Of a stretch of DNA of 64,000 nucleotides, positions 12,401-23,641 are shown piece by piece. This stretch comes from Geosiphon pyriformis (lineage: Eukaryota; Glomeromycota; Glomeromycetes; Archaeosporales; Geosiphonaceae). Position numbers and translations under genes: made by a program. Numbering within the stretch: the first letter of the stretch is position 1; every line of letters starts with the position of its first letter. The stretch lies in NCBI GenBank assembly GCA_016748015.1, contig JAAOMT010000003.1:1372147-1436146 (forward strand), written 5' to 3'. The notes beneath the pieces are model-generated. The model was not told the DNA's origin, did no database searches, and saw nothing but the letters and a program-made list of their open reading frames with translations.

Positions 12401-15400
12401 CAGAATTTTCAATAACCAAGTCTTTTGATCAAGGGTAGATTTGATTGTGTTATAATCAACCTTCAATTTTACCTGGTCGAATTGTATAAGTATGCTATTA
12501 TCTTCTTGATTATGAGGAGGCGACTGTGGAATAGATAAAGGCATCGACTTCAGCTGACCAATAAAAAATTTAATTGTTCGGAGATGGGTCATCGTGGGCT
12601 CTGATGTCTTGCCATCTGCACAAAGACGGTATATGATTTCATAAAACCGAGAAGCAAGACCCGGATTATTTAAAAAAAGATCTGGTGATCCAGTGTCGTC
12701 TTCATATTCTTCAGATTCTCTATTAGAATGTCCAAGCAGGCTGAGAATCATATGTAGGCAACTTGTTCTCGTGTTGAATGCATCAATATATTTAATAGTT
12801 GCTTTACGTGATGCCCCCTCAAAATCATAACCAAGGAGGAAATGTGCAATAGTTGGTGGCCTCGTCCCTGGCCTTAAATTTTCCAGTATCAAGTCAGCGA
12901 TTGCAAGTCTTACCGACTCCGAATTTATTTCAACATCATTTACTTGGAGTTCTGGAGTCTCTAAATTCTTTAGGTTTTGTATTATGTTCTCATCTTCGTG
13001 ATCTATCACATCATTGTTGGCACTTTCAACCCCATTTAATTCTAATCGTTCAATAAATCCAGATATAATTCGATCCGACTCATCAGAAGATGCTAGTGTT
13101 TTAACAAGCCTGTTAATCCCTCGACCGTCAGTCCTGTCTATGTCATTGAACGCCTTAAAACGACTAAGCCGTAACAAGATTTTAATAGCATAGAAGCAAA
13201 TAGCATGATCCTCAGCTTGTAAGAGCAATGCAATTTGAATAACAATTTTGCTTTCGTTTAAAAAAACGCTTTCAAAATTTCCAGGGGGATTTTCACGAAG
13301 AAGTGGTATTAATATACGGGAGAATCTTCTTTCCTTTTGAATTGCCATATCAATAATTCGAAGGATGCGAACGATAGATCCACTAAAATGAGGTGTCTTT
13401 ATAATGTTTTGAACAAGCTTTGTAGACGAGCCTTCAAGAATATTGAACATTGTTTCGATCAGTGCAGTTTTAGATAAAAGACGTTTCATAACATCGAACC
13501 CTGGATGATGTTTCAAATAGCGAAGAATTTCCTGATTTATAGATGATTCTGAGCTCTGATTGATAGACGATGCTTCCTGGCGTGTCATTGATAGGGATGA
13601 GGAGTCATGAAATAATGGCCCAGTCAAATTAAACGAGAGAAGACATTTTTCAGTAATTTCTAGGGATTTTGATATAATTTCCCATTGCTCTAAAGGATTG
13701 TGATAACTGCGGAGTGAAGCTTTGGTGAGAATATTGTCGATAATGAAGCTGATGTAAGGAGTTATTCCCGGAGTTCGATAGGTAGAGCCAAGATCAAAGG
13801 GTATGGTTAAAGATATGGCAGGAAAGGCAAATAGCTGCGCGGCTCTCTCATTATCAATGTGAATCAAATTACTGATGAGATTTAGAAAGGCCAAAGTTTG
13901 TGGATATGTTTGGTTGGCTACCTCTGCTTCAACTAATTCCTTTTTCATACCACCACCAGAAAGCGCAACATTATTTGGTCTAGAAGTAATTGCACTATTA
14001 GGAATTTGTTTTGGAATAGTCGGAATAATCTGACTATTTTCCAGTAATTTCCAGACTTCCCATGTAGCACTATGGGTTCGGCCAGGAACTGACCTACAAA
14101 AAGCAGAGATAGCATTGAGAACTGAAGCCTTTAATCTAGGTCTCAATTCTCGATTCAAAATGGCAAAAAGTTTATTGATAATGCCCTCCTTCTGAAAACG
14201 GTTGCGAGCTATTTCAGAATATTGAACAATTTGACATAGGACACGAAGAAAGGCACTTAATATAGAACTCTCGTCGGGTCGGATCTTATTGTCACTTTGA
14301 CTTTGCGAGCCTGATGTTCCTGCCCCTAGCCTAACAAGAGGTGGCGAGCCATATAGCACTACTGCTTTCTCCAGCATTTTCCAAGAACACCATTCTGTAT
14401 TTTGATCTTCTGCTATTAAAAACCTATCAGCCTGTTCACTGCATTTAGGGCCTGTCGCAAGAGAGCAAAGCATTTCCAAGTAGGCCCGAATCATACCGGT
14501 TTCACTCACACTAGCTCCCCATTTTAAGAAAGCTCTATAGTTCTCCCAAAATTTCAGACCTTCATCAGGCCGACCACGATAAATTGTGGCTATTAAATGT
14601 AAGAATGTCGCTAAATCCTGCCGCAAGCCCATGGTTTCGATCGAAGAGGGCTGTGACAATTTTGCAGCTTGAATTGAATCTTCTTCTCGGCGCTTGAGAC
14701 CATGCAAGCTTGGAGTCATTTTTGCAATAAAAGAGGTAACAAGTGATTGAAACTGATTTAAAAGAGTCTCCTGGAATTCTTTCTCTATACTAAAGGAAGA
14801 AGCATTTTTCTTCCTAATGTCGTTGATTGAAAAAAGATTTTTTATAGGCAAAAGAGAATCCTCTGGGTCTATATCGTCATCGGTTCTTTGAAATGTCAAA
14901 AAATGTTGAATTATAAATTGAAAGGCATTCCCTTCAATCGATTCCTTTGCCAAATTTAAAAGTTGATCTTCTTGCAAGTTCAATTGTTGCCTTAATGATG
15001 GATTCCGAGGCAATACCTCCCATATGAATAAAATCCATTGAAGTTGAATGATTTTACGAATCTCGGGAATCTTCCAGTGGCTTTGGCCATCATTAGCATC
15101 GTTATTAAGAAACTTTGAAAAGTTGCTTATAAATGTTTTGTCATTTTGCAAGGTTGAGTATTTCTTCGGTTCAGATGTTAATGCAGAGTTATGATCTCCC
15201 GAAATATCAATATATGCTAACAGTGTGATGACAAGATGTGGAGTAAGGGACTCTTGGAAATCGGCTGATTGCAATGTTTTGGCCACTTCCATGATTTCTG
15301 TCGCTTCTAGTCTAAAATTACGTGCAATATGATAGAGAACGCGTCCTAATGTGCGGCGTTGATTATTGAACCACATTATAACGTCCTCAGCATCTTCAGT

Positions 15401-16246
15401 GGAAATACCTTGAATAGGTGTGTAAATTCCATTTTGCTGCATAGGTGTAATTAGATCTTTGTGAAACTGGGTAATTTGTTCTTTAAGCTTATTGATAGTC
15501 TTCAAAATATGTTGGGGGAAAGAACTGGAGGAAGTGGTCGGGGCAGCCGATGAATAAGTTTGAAGTAAATCTTCTACATATCTTGCAAACAAATCTTTGA
15601 TATCTGGTGATAAATTTTCTTCCCTCACAGTCGCGACTATGCGTTCAAGACACCCAAGCATAAAATTACATTCAGATTCAAAGAAAGTAATTGCTGTCTC
15701 TACGGCATTTTTCCCAAGACGTGCAGCTTGATTTTGGGTACGTATAAGTATTATAGCTGCGAGCGACTCATCGAGATTCAAAATATCGGAGAGTAGGAAA
15801 ATAGCCTGAGCAAAGTCTGGTTCAATCAGATACTCATTATCTTCCAGTTTTAGAGTAGGAGCAACAGCATTACTTGGTTCTAATGACATAATAAAAATTG
15901 TAAGTAGAAGTGCAAAAACTTAATAAGAGTGTATTTGTTTCTGAACAACGTTATAGGTCTTATAGCGAAGCGAACGCTTAGGACTTTTACAAAAATAGAG
16001 CTTCCAGAACTAAGGAACAAATCTTGAGAACGGTTACCAAAAGCGCGACCCACCCTTTTTGAAAGCTTCTCTCTTGCCGGTCTTAGGGAGGAAATCCAGC
16101 AACACAAGAAACAAGGGTTTATAGGTTTGCAACTTATGGCTTAAATCTCTAAGAATAGATGCGGAAGGAGTCTCTTGGGTTACTCGTTCGATGTCTCTGT
16201 AAAGATTTTTGAAAGTCTCGGCGTTCCATTTGAGAGAAACGCTCAT
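9459..16246 (-). CDS. NUP192: inner-ring nucleoporin NUP192/NUP205 family
   Basis: Large scaffold nucleoporin of the nuclear pore inner ring. Ten exons on the - strand: 16054-16246, 11128-15879, 10811-10984, 10631-10746, 10383-10562, 10193-10313, 10044-10115, 9898-9969, 9676-9812, 9459-9602. They sum to 5,961 nt, or 1,986 residues, matching the 1,700-2,000 residues of this family. Exon 1 encodes the N-terminal helical segment with LFLVLLDFLPK. Exon 2 is a single 4.75-kb exon of alpha-helical repeat that begins with the family-like EYLIEPDFAQAIFLLSDIL block. The small C-terminal exons keep the helical pattern (for example ESRMALLIRIAQSRESAIKL). The last exon ends at TAA; a GTACGT just before the stop could be a donor to a further short exon. 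Reading exon 2 through its donor gives a false short C-terminus at 11063. Confidence 0.9.
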
Positions 16247-17681
16247 TTTGAAGAGGGCTTCTGAACTCGCGCTCTCAAGATGGGAAATTGGCCAATTATA
16301 ATTAAATTATGTAAAAATTTCTATGATTGACAAAAAATAAAAAATTTCAGGGCTAAACGCACATCACTTTTTCCCGGGTGATGTTTAATTTTAAGCTAGA
16401 AAAATTGAACGCATGAAACTACCTCTCAGCTTGTTCGTTATTAAAAGCTCGTCTATTCTAGATAGTAGTTAAAAAAGTGGAAATCGCGGAAGTTAACTTG
16501 CCACGTTTTTAGTCGTATGTCAAACTCATATATCGCGAAGATTTTAGGATTTTGTGGTTCCCGGCGGATTTCTCTAATAAAAAACATTATCATATTATCA
16601 TGCAATTACTGAATCCTCGAAATATGACAATGAAGAGAACGCCCTTTATTTATCTATACAAGCTTGAACACTGGTAGCCATGGTGTAAATATTGGAAAGG
16701 ATCACCTCTCAAAAGTTTGCCTCCTCTTTATCCACCAGCCCAATAAAAGCCTTCTGGACACGCTTTTTTTCTTTGCCACCATTCCTTTTACGTTATGCTT
16801 CAATGAGTTTGAGGTCTCATCACCCACATCATTGAAGGTATGTTTTTGGTCATTATCATGCTGGAATACCCACTGATACCATATCTCCTGGTCCCATTGT
16901 CATAAAGGTGGTTGTTTAGTATCTTATGATAGGTATGACGGTTCACTTCTTTGGTGAATACATGAAAACGGAAACTCATCCCGGACAGTTTGTCCGCCGA
17001 CCTCGAAGTCTCGATGCGTTTTTTAGAGCCGTACTTTTATTTCGGCGTGCGTGAATTTGCCGATCTGGTGACATTTTGCGATGAGTAAGTTTGCGTGGGC
17101 GGCCAGGATGATGAATATCCAGAATCTGGCCATTCATGCCGAGGAGGCAGACGTAATGTTCACAGGAGCGAAGGGAACACTAATTAATTCGGCGATTTGG
17201 GTTGCATTGTGGTGATAGTTGTGTCAAAAGTACTTAGCCACCAAAAAAATCATTTTATGTTTTGAATTAAAATTAATTGTAAATATTATTTTTAGTTTGT
17301 ATAATAAAGTTGTTTATATTTTGCATTTTTTCAAACTTTTAAGCTGATTAAAAATTTTAATATAATTTAAAATGTAAAATTTTCAATTAAAAATAAAGTA
17401 TTGTTTTATCTTTATATTTGATTTGCATAAAATATATATTTCATAAATTGAATTTTATTTTTATTGCTGTGAAATATCTGATGGGTACTCACAAAACTCG
17501 TGTTTTGATAAATCTCGTTTTCGTCAAGTTGTGACTTAAGATTTGAAAGCATAATAATGTTGTGATACCATATTGGATAATGGGGATTTATTTAAGTCGC
17601 TCAAATAACTTTTACCGCTAAATTTAGTTCAGTTTTCGAAACACAAGTTGTAACAACATTTAATTTCTATAATTTTATTAT
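16247..17681. other. intergenic, with coding-like fragments around 16.66-17.2 kb
   Basis: This stretch between the nucleoporin and the NMNAT-like gene is less AT-rich than other spacers between about 16,650 and 17,210. On the + strand it has short open runs such as one around 16923-17050 (GMTVHFFGEYMK, then PRSLDAFFRAVLLFRRA) and one around 17079-17213 (MSKFAWAARMMNIQ). Frames change and stop often. It looks like a decayed gene or several tiny exons, but I cannot assign a family. The final 400 nt are plain AT-rich spacer. Confidence 0.35.
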
Positions 17682-18583
17682 ATGATGGCAAATACATCAA
17701 CAAAAACTAATTCCCCCATGACTGTTGACCAAATTTTCACCCAATCATCATTAACACCACTTACAAAACTTTTGCGCAACCTTTCACCTGATATCATATC
17801 AATAAAAACCCCTGTGGTTCTATTAACAACCGGATCAATCAATCCGATTCACAAACAACACATAAATATTTTTGAACTCGCAAAGCGTACCATCCATCCC
17901 CAAACACCTTTGAATGAAAAGTATATTGTTGTGGGAGGATATATTTCTCCATCACAAGATCTTTATGTGAATTCTAAACTTGGAGCCCTTGCAATTCCTG
18001 CCATTCATCGAATCGCAATGGCAAAATTGGCAACACGGGATAGTGATTGGGTGGATGTGGACGAATGGGAGGCTAGAACCGAGGAAATGAAAGGAATGTT
18101 TATCGATTTTCATCGTGTGGCCCATCGATTACAACAATGGTTGAATGAGTGTCAAGAAGTTCAAGAGGCAAGGTCTGTTGCTATGGCTACCGGTGGAGTA
18201 CTTTCACCCATCAAAGTTATGTATTTGTGTGGTTTTGATCACGTATTACGTACTGGAACGCCCGATTGAGTGAGAATGGGATAGTGGTAGTGGGAAGAAG
18301 TGTTGATTCCTATCTGAAATCATACAGCAGAGAAATCACACAAATTGAATGCCGGAAAAATTCGTGGATAAAGGAATGCAGCCTTATTTTCGATAGAGTG
18401 TACGGAATAAATCAGTGGTATCATTTTGTAGTTTTTGTGCAGGCGAATGATGATATATCTACTAGCTCTACAAAAATCAGAAACATGATAATTTCCGGAC
18501 AAAATAAATGGGATATTTATTGTGAAAAGGAGGTTGTTGATTACATAAAAGAACATAAAATACTCAAGCCACGGGATAAATAA
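17682..18583 (+). CDS. nicotinamide-mononucleotide adenylyltransferase-like, frameshifted
   Basis: Nucleotidyltransferase of the NMNAT type, which would make NAD from NMN and ATP. The N-terminal part (17682-18266) has the family signature LLTTGSINPIHKQHINIFEL (GxxxPxHxxH) and later LCGFDHVL. The frame then hits TGA at 18267-18269. The downstream half continues in the frame beginning at 18266 with LSENGIVVVGRS and the C-terminal SSTKIRN block (the family SxTxxR). One missing base near 18264-18270 explains the break. Inside the second half, 18398-18442 (45 nt, GTGTAC...GCAG) may be a short in-frame intron, since the family runs from the strand directly into the DDIS-SSTK segment. This could be a sequencing error, a recent pseudogene or an unusual splice. 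Confidence 0.75.
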
Positions 18584-18886
18584 ATGTATTCATCGAAAAT
18601 TTTCCATTTTTCTCGTAAATTCTTGATTAAGAAATAAAAAATGTTCAAATATATTAATAATCTGTGGATAAAAGCGCTCATTCAGTATATTGAGGCGTTA
18701 GAATTTAATGAATAAGTTGCAAAATTAATTGAAATTTTTATCTTTGACTGAGAGTAAAGTACTGGAAATTATACCAATTACCAACAGCTTGAAAATAAAA
18801 GCCGAAATAATACTCATTCTATATAGTTGCGAGACAGATATTGTGTGCAGAAACATAAGATATGTTCAATTTGAACAATTAATCCT
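18584..18886. other. convergent 3' spacer
   Basis: AT-rich spacer between the convergent NMNAT-like gene and the small membrane protein. Nothing recognised. Confidence 0.5.
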
Positions 18887-19240
18887 CTATTCTTTTTCCC
18901 ACAAATGAAAACTACTAGCTTCCACCGGATCAATAGGGTCATGTTTTCCGGCGTTCGTTTTCAATTGCCGATATTGTGCCCATGCTATTTCAACATTCTC
19001 CTCCTCTTCATTAGAATCACCTCCACCAAAACCTTCGGTTTCTGCATTGGCTTTACTATCCTTACCCTCTACTAATTGCTGCGAAGAGTCACCGCGATGC
19101 GAGTTAACGGGTAGTTTCGCATAGTTAGAAGGGGTACTCGAGATAAATTGATCGATTCCAGAAAGGTAAAAGAAAAGAAAGATAAGTGCGACACACAAAA
19201 TTATGGAAATTAAAGTGGCTACCAATTTTGCATAGCTCAT
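18887..19240 (-). CDS. small single-pass membrane protein, hypothetical
   Basis: A 117-residue intronless frame. Residues about 7-28 form one strong hydrophobic segment (LVATLISIILCVALIFLFFY), followed by a Ser/Gly/Glu-rich acidic region (EEEENVE) and a short C-terminal tail with AWAQYRQL. The short N-terminus before the segment suggests a signal anchor. I do not recognise the family. It is divergent from the reductase gene at 19396, with about 155 nt between the two start codons, so the two may share a promoter region. Confidence 0.6.
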   Translation of the reverse strand: MSYAKLVATLISIILCVALIFLFFYLSGIDQFISSTPSNYAKLPVNSHRGDSSQQLVEGKDSKANAETEGFGGGDSNEEEENVEIAWAQYRQLKTNAGKHDPIDPVEASSFHLWEKE

Positions 19241-19395
19241 TTTTGATTTAACTGAGAACTTGGTTTCATGTGAGGTTTTTTAATTTTAAAGCCACATTTA
19301 TCTAGAACTTTAAAATATGCACTATTTGATCATCCTGTCTATACGATCATTGAATCAATCAGGTTCGATGAGTGATTGAGAATAATATATTTACA

Positions 19396-21178
19396 ATGAA
19401 TCCCATTGTTCAAAAATACCTTGAAGAAGTATCCGCAATAAAATCACGTTTGAAAGCCAAAAGGCAAGCAGATACTGTTATATGGAAAGAGGAAAAATCT
19501 AATGAAAAGAAATTACTACCGATTGGAATTTATTACGATGAGGACGGCGAGGTTGAGGATTTGATGCCTATCTTTTAGCCATTTGTGGCAAGAACAAAAT
19601 TACAATCCATCGATTGATGTATTTACTATAATCGTATCATCTTTTAAAATAGTTAAAACTTAATCTCCCTAAAGAACCGACTCTTCCTGATCTCAATGAT
19701 TGTTGCAAGAACGGATGTACCCCATGTGTGTTTGACGTGTATCGTGATGAAGTTTTAGAACATCAATGCCGCATCAAAGAGTTGCTACGTGATTTTGAAA
19801 ATATCTCTTTATCAGCCCCCTCGTCCAAGTCAATACCGCTACGTTCTCAGATAACATCTTTGAGAATTGATGATGATGATGGTGATGATGATGATGAGTC
19901 AAGAAGGAAAAAAATTGAAAATGAGAAGTCCAAGAATTCTTCCATATTCCCCTTGAGCTTAAAGACTTACCGTAATTTTGCCATTCTTGAAAAAATGCGT
20001 ATTAATCATAATACTTTCCAGATTGTCTGTAAAGTCAACAGTGCAAAAATATCAAATAATGATTATTATAATGGCCAGGCTGACAATGAATCTCTTAGTT
20101 TGAAAGTTGGTGTTGGGGAACATGTTTTAATTCGGTAGGATGTCTACACTGAAGGCCTTTGGTTTCGTAATTAGCAATTGCTGATATTATTTTAACGACT
20201 AGAACTAATATTAACGGCAAGATCATCACCAAAGCTTTCACCCCAATCACACATCCGAATACCAGAGGAACTTTCACGTTGTTGATCAAAGTAAATTTTT
20301 GAAAATTTACAAGAATAATATACCATAATACAATATTCCTTAAGAAAACTTCTCGAAACGAAATAGACATATCAAAATCATGAACCTTCCATATACTTCA
20401 ATCGTCTTCGAGTCGGTGATCAATTATCTATACGAGGCCCAATTAAAAGTGGTTTCACTTATTCACCGGGATCGGTATGTTTTCCAATTATTTTCGAGTT
20501 TTATTTTATAATTTAGACTTGTATTGAATTTTCTGAATGAAATCTAGTGTAATTATTTAATCATGATCGCTGCAGGATCAGGTATGGGACATTTCATACT
20601 TTTGGAAAAATAACTTGGGTTTTTTTCTAATGCTCGATCACATTAGGTATAACACCCATGTATCAGATCCTTCTCCACGAACAGAGCATGTCACTTGGAA
20701 AGCAAACGCGACACATTTTTTTGATATATAGCAACCACACATCAGGTGACATATGGCTCAAACGAGAAATAGATGATATTTTTGATTTTGATTATCCTGA
20801 CAGAACGCGTCGAGCTTGGTACCTTATTACTGATCCTGGAGCTAAAGTTATTCAAGGGGTATTCACCTTAATATCAAATCTGTATTTTTAATTTAAGTAA
20901 GAGTTTAATGTTTTTAATTCTTTTGCTTTTTCGTTTTTATACAGACCCTTGATTCTCCGGATCCCCAAGTCACCAATATACTTCATGAACGCCTTACATT
21001 ATCTTTATTGAAACGTATTCTCCCACATTCAATACTTAATTTAAATATTGCCTCTGCAGCATTGGAGGAATTAACATCATATAAAATTTTCATATGTGGC
21101 CCAGAATCTTTTAACACAGATATTAGACGATATTTAAAGGATGGTCTTTTGTTGAATGATATTCAGACAATAAATTAA
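19396..21178 (+). CDS. NADH-cytochrome b5 reductase-like with N-terminal oxidoreductase-like Cys motif
   Basis: Seven exons: 19396-19551, 19653-20134, 20203-20290, 20367-20474, 20548-20581, 20647-20858, 20945-21178. They join in phase to 437 residues. The N-terminal part carries CCKNGCTPCVFDVYRDEV, the oxidoreductase-like cysteine motif also found at the start of CYB5RL-type proteins. It is followed by an FAD-binding barrel (GEHVLIR, then ITKAFTPITHP, GTFTLLIK, VGDQLSIRGPI) and a Rossmann NAD-binding half with MIAAGSGITPMYQ and CGPESF. The flavin-binding R-x-Y-T/S is here K-x-F-T. An acidic insert with runs of Asp and Glu lies between the two domains. The exon 1 to exon 2 join is the least certain, because I cannot align the N-terminal 50 residues to a family. 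The role is probably electron transfer from NAD(P)H; the partner is unknown. Confidence 0.88.
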
Positions 21179-21336
21179 AAAATATAAAATTACTAGTTTC
21201 TCGTAAATCTAGTGACGAAAGTTAAAAGTGTACATAATCACACATCTTGTCTTGTATTGCATTCCATAAAAAGGTCAAAATTTTTTAAAAATAGGATTTT
21301 ACTCAAGATATAAAAAGCTTTATTCCTAACGATAAA

Positions 21337-23411
21337 ATGACAACTGTCAAACCTTTACCATATAACGTTATCTTGAAACCCTCTCGTCATCTTCTTAATC
21401 CTAAGTTTGAAGGTTATAAACTCACTCTTTTTGACGATGCACGTACTCTATGTGAAATTTTACCCGAGCCTGGGGTTAACATTCCAAAAGTTCCTGTGAA
21501 TGCAAAACTCTCTTATGAAGAATTGCGTAGCAGGGTGCATTTTAACCATTTATTTGCTGGGTTTGACACACCAGAAGGCAAAGGAGCCGCCTTTTTTTTC
21601 AACTCTGAATTCAATCTAATTCATGTAGAATATGACCTGGTAGTGTTCTCTTCATTTACTTTTTAGTGACTTATGATTTTCCCTTTTACTGAACGTTAAA
21701 ATGAAGAATTCTATAGATTAAACACTCCATCCATACCGAACCTCTTGTGCAAATACCTAAACCATCGACCAACTCTCTCGATCATATCTTCATTGATCCA
21801 TCAGTAAGTAATCGGGTGAATTATCCCTCTTTACGAGCTCTTTCACCAACCTTACTTTTGGCAACTGATGGAGCAGGAAAAATCTACTTGATCAGAGTAT
21901 TCAAAGATCCTCAAAGTCAAAAGTTCACTGGCGAAATCATTCAGCAAGCCAATTTTTATCAGAATCCTGAGCTAAATGATGTGACAGTCACTAGTACTAA
22001 TTGTTTGTCAACATCACCTTGTGACCTTCTGGATGCTAAGATAATAGGAGATGGACAGCAAGCCCGAGTTCATTTTATTGTATATAGCACTGTTCATGCA
22101 AAGTCCGGGAAAAAGCTGCAAGAAGCGGGTGGCATATTCTTTGATATCTTTCTTCTTCAAATTTCCTTGAATATTTCATCTGGGATTCAACTCATTCATC
22201 ATCTTAGAGGACCTGACATCCCACTATATTGTTCTCTTGACGTCAATGGGAAAGATTATGTCATTGGAAGTAATAGCGATTATCAATTATTGCCATTTGG
22301 AGATCATCACTTGCCTTCCGCTATAATAGAGACAGAGTTAAAAGGATCTACCAATGAGAGAATAGATCATTCTGAAAATATGATAGCACCTTATATGTGG
22401 ACACAAACAACAAATGAAGTTACTATATTTTTTCAATTACCTCAAGAAACACCTAAAAGTGCTGTTCATTGTAATCTAACGAATACACATCTTTCTTTGA
22501 CCATTAATCCTCCAAGCAACTCAACGACCGACTTAAATGGTGGATCTGCTGATGATCTTATCATCAAATCACGCCAGCCACCTGCTCCCTGTTATGTTTT
22601 CACGCCGTTTTTTGATTCAATTAAAATTTCCTCATCTCTTTGGACTATTGAGTCCAAAATTGGATTACTTACCATACATCTTGAAAAGCAAAAGCCTGGT
22701 ACTTGTTGGACACACGTCTTTAAACAAGACGATGGCGTTTTAGAGACCGTTGATCCAAATGAGATGACAGAATTTCGTGAACGTCTCGAGAAATTCACCT
22801 CCGGCTCTAGCTCGCCTGGATCTTTCGCTAGTCTTCAACATACTATTGGACATGAAATTGAAGCGGAGATTGACAGTGAAGGAAGATCAATAAATTTTTT
22901 TTGGATCGATGAAACAGGAACAATAGATACACTAATAGTTGGAGGTAGTCATGAGTATCTTTGTAAGCAATTTGAGCGCCTTGGAAACAAACATAACGAT
23001 CAGACACATGATTTTCCCTCTGTTTGCCTAAAATATGACGTGGATGGGTTGGTTTACAAATTTCAGCACCCTCGTAAAAATCTTGATCCAAAATCAGACC
23101 AAATCGCTTGTTTAAGGGCCACTCACGTTTCAACATTTGATGCCTTTGCTTTTGTGCAAGCCTCCAAAAGGGAAAAGCGTCATATGTTTCATGACCCGTC
23201 TAATCGCTTTGTAATCATACTCGAAGGGAATAGGCGTTGTTATATTTACTGGCATACCCAAGCTCAAGGTATCCGTGTTTTTGATCAACAGTCTGTCATT
23301 GATTTTGGGGATAAAGTCAGAGATGCGGATGTCCTTGGAGTTCAGATGATGGGGGATGATGTAATCATGATTCTTTTATCGAAAGCTATTATTGCCATTA
23401 ATTTATTTTAA
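21337..23411 (+). CDS. NUDCD1-like protein (CS domain)
   Basis: Two exons, 21337-21639 and 21717-23411, giving 665 residues. Residues about 320-400 form a CS/p23-type domain (APYMWTQTTNEVTIFFQLP then SAVHCNLTNTHLSLTI), the hallmark of NudC-domain proteins. The flanking regions look like beta-propeller strands of NUDCD1 (for example LLLATDGAGKIYLIRVF, RFVIILEGNRRCYIYW, DDVIMILLSKAIIAINLF). The protein is somewhat longer than the animal protein. NudC-domain proteins act as co-chaperones with Hsp90 and dynein regulators; the specific client here is unknown. The intron has a GTAGTG donor and CTATAG acceptor and preserves phase 0. It follows the reductase gene on the same strand with a 158-nt spacer. 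Confidence 0.85.
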
Positions 23412-23641
23412 AGCCTTGGAAAATATTTCCTCGTGCTTCTAAATATATGGAAAAAATATTTTTCGCAACAAACAGATAATGGTTTAGTCAATCAATGGGC
23501 TAAACCTATTTTTTTAATTGGCTTCAGCGTAACCTTACCCATGCCAATTTTTAAATTAACAATTTATTAAGGTATATCAATTTTATGAAATTCTTCTCTT
23601 ATTTTCATAAATTATATTTTCTTGTAGTTTTGTTTCCAACT

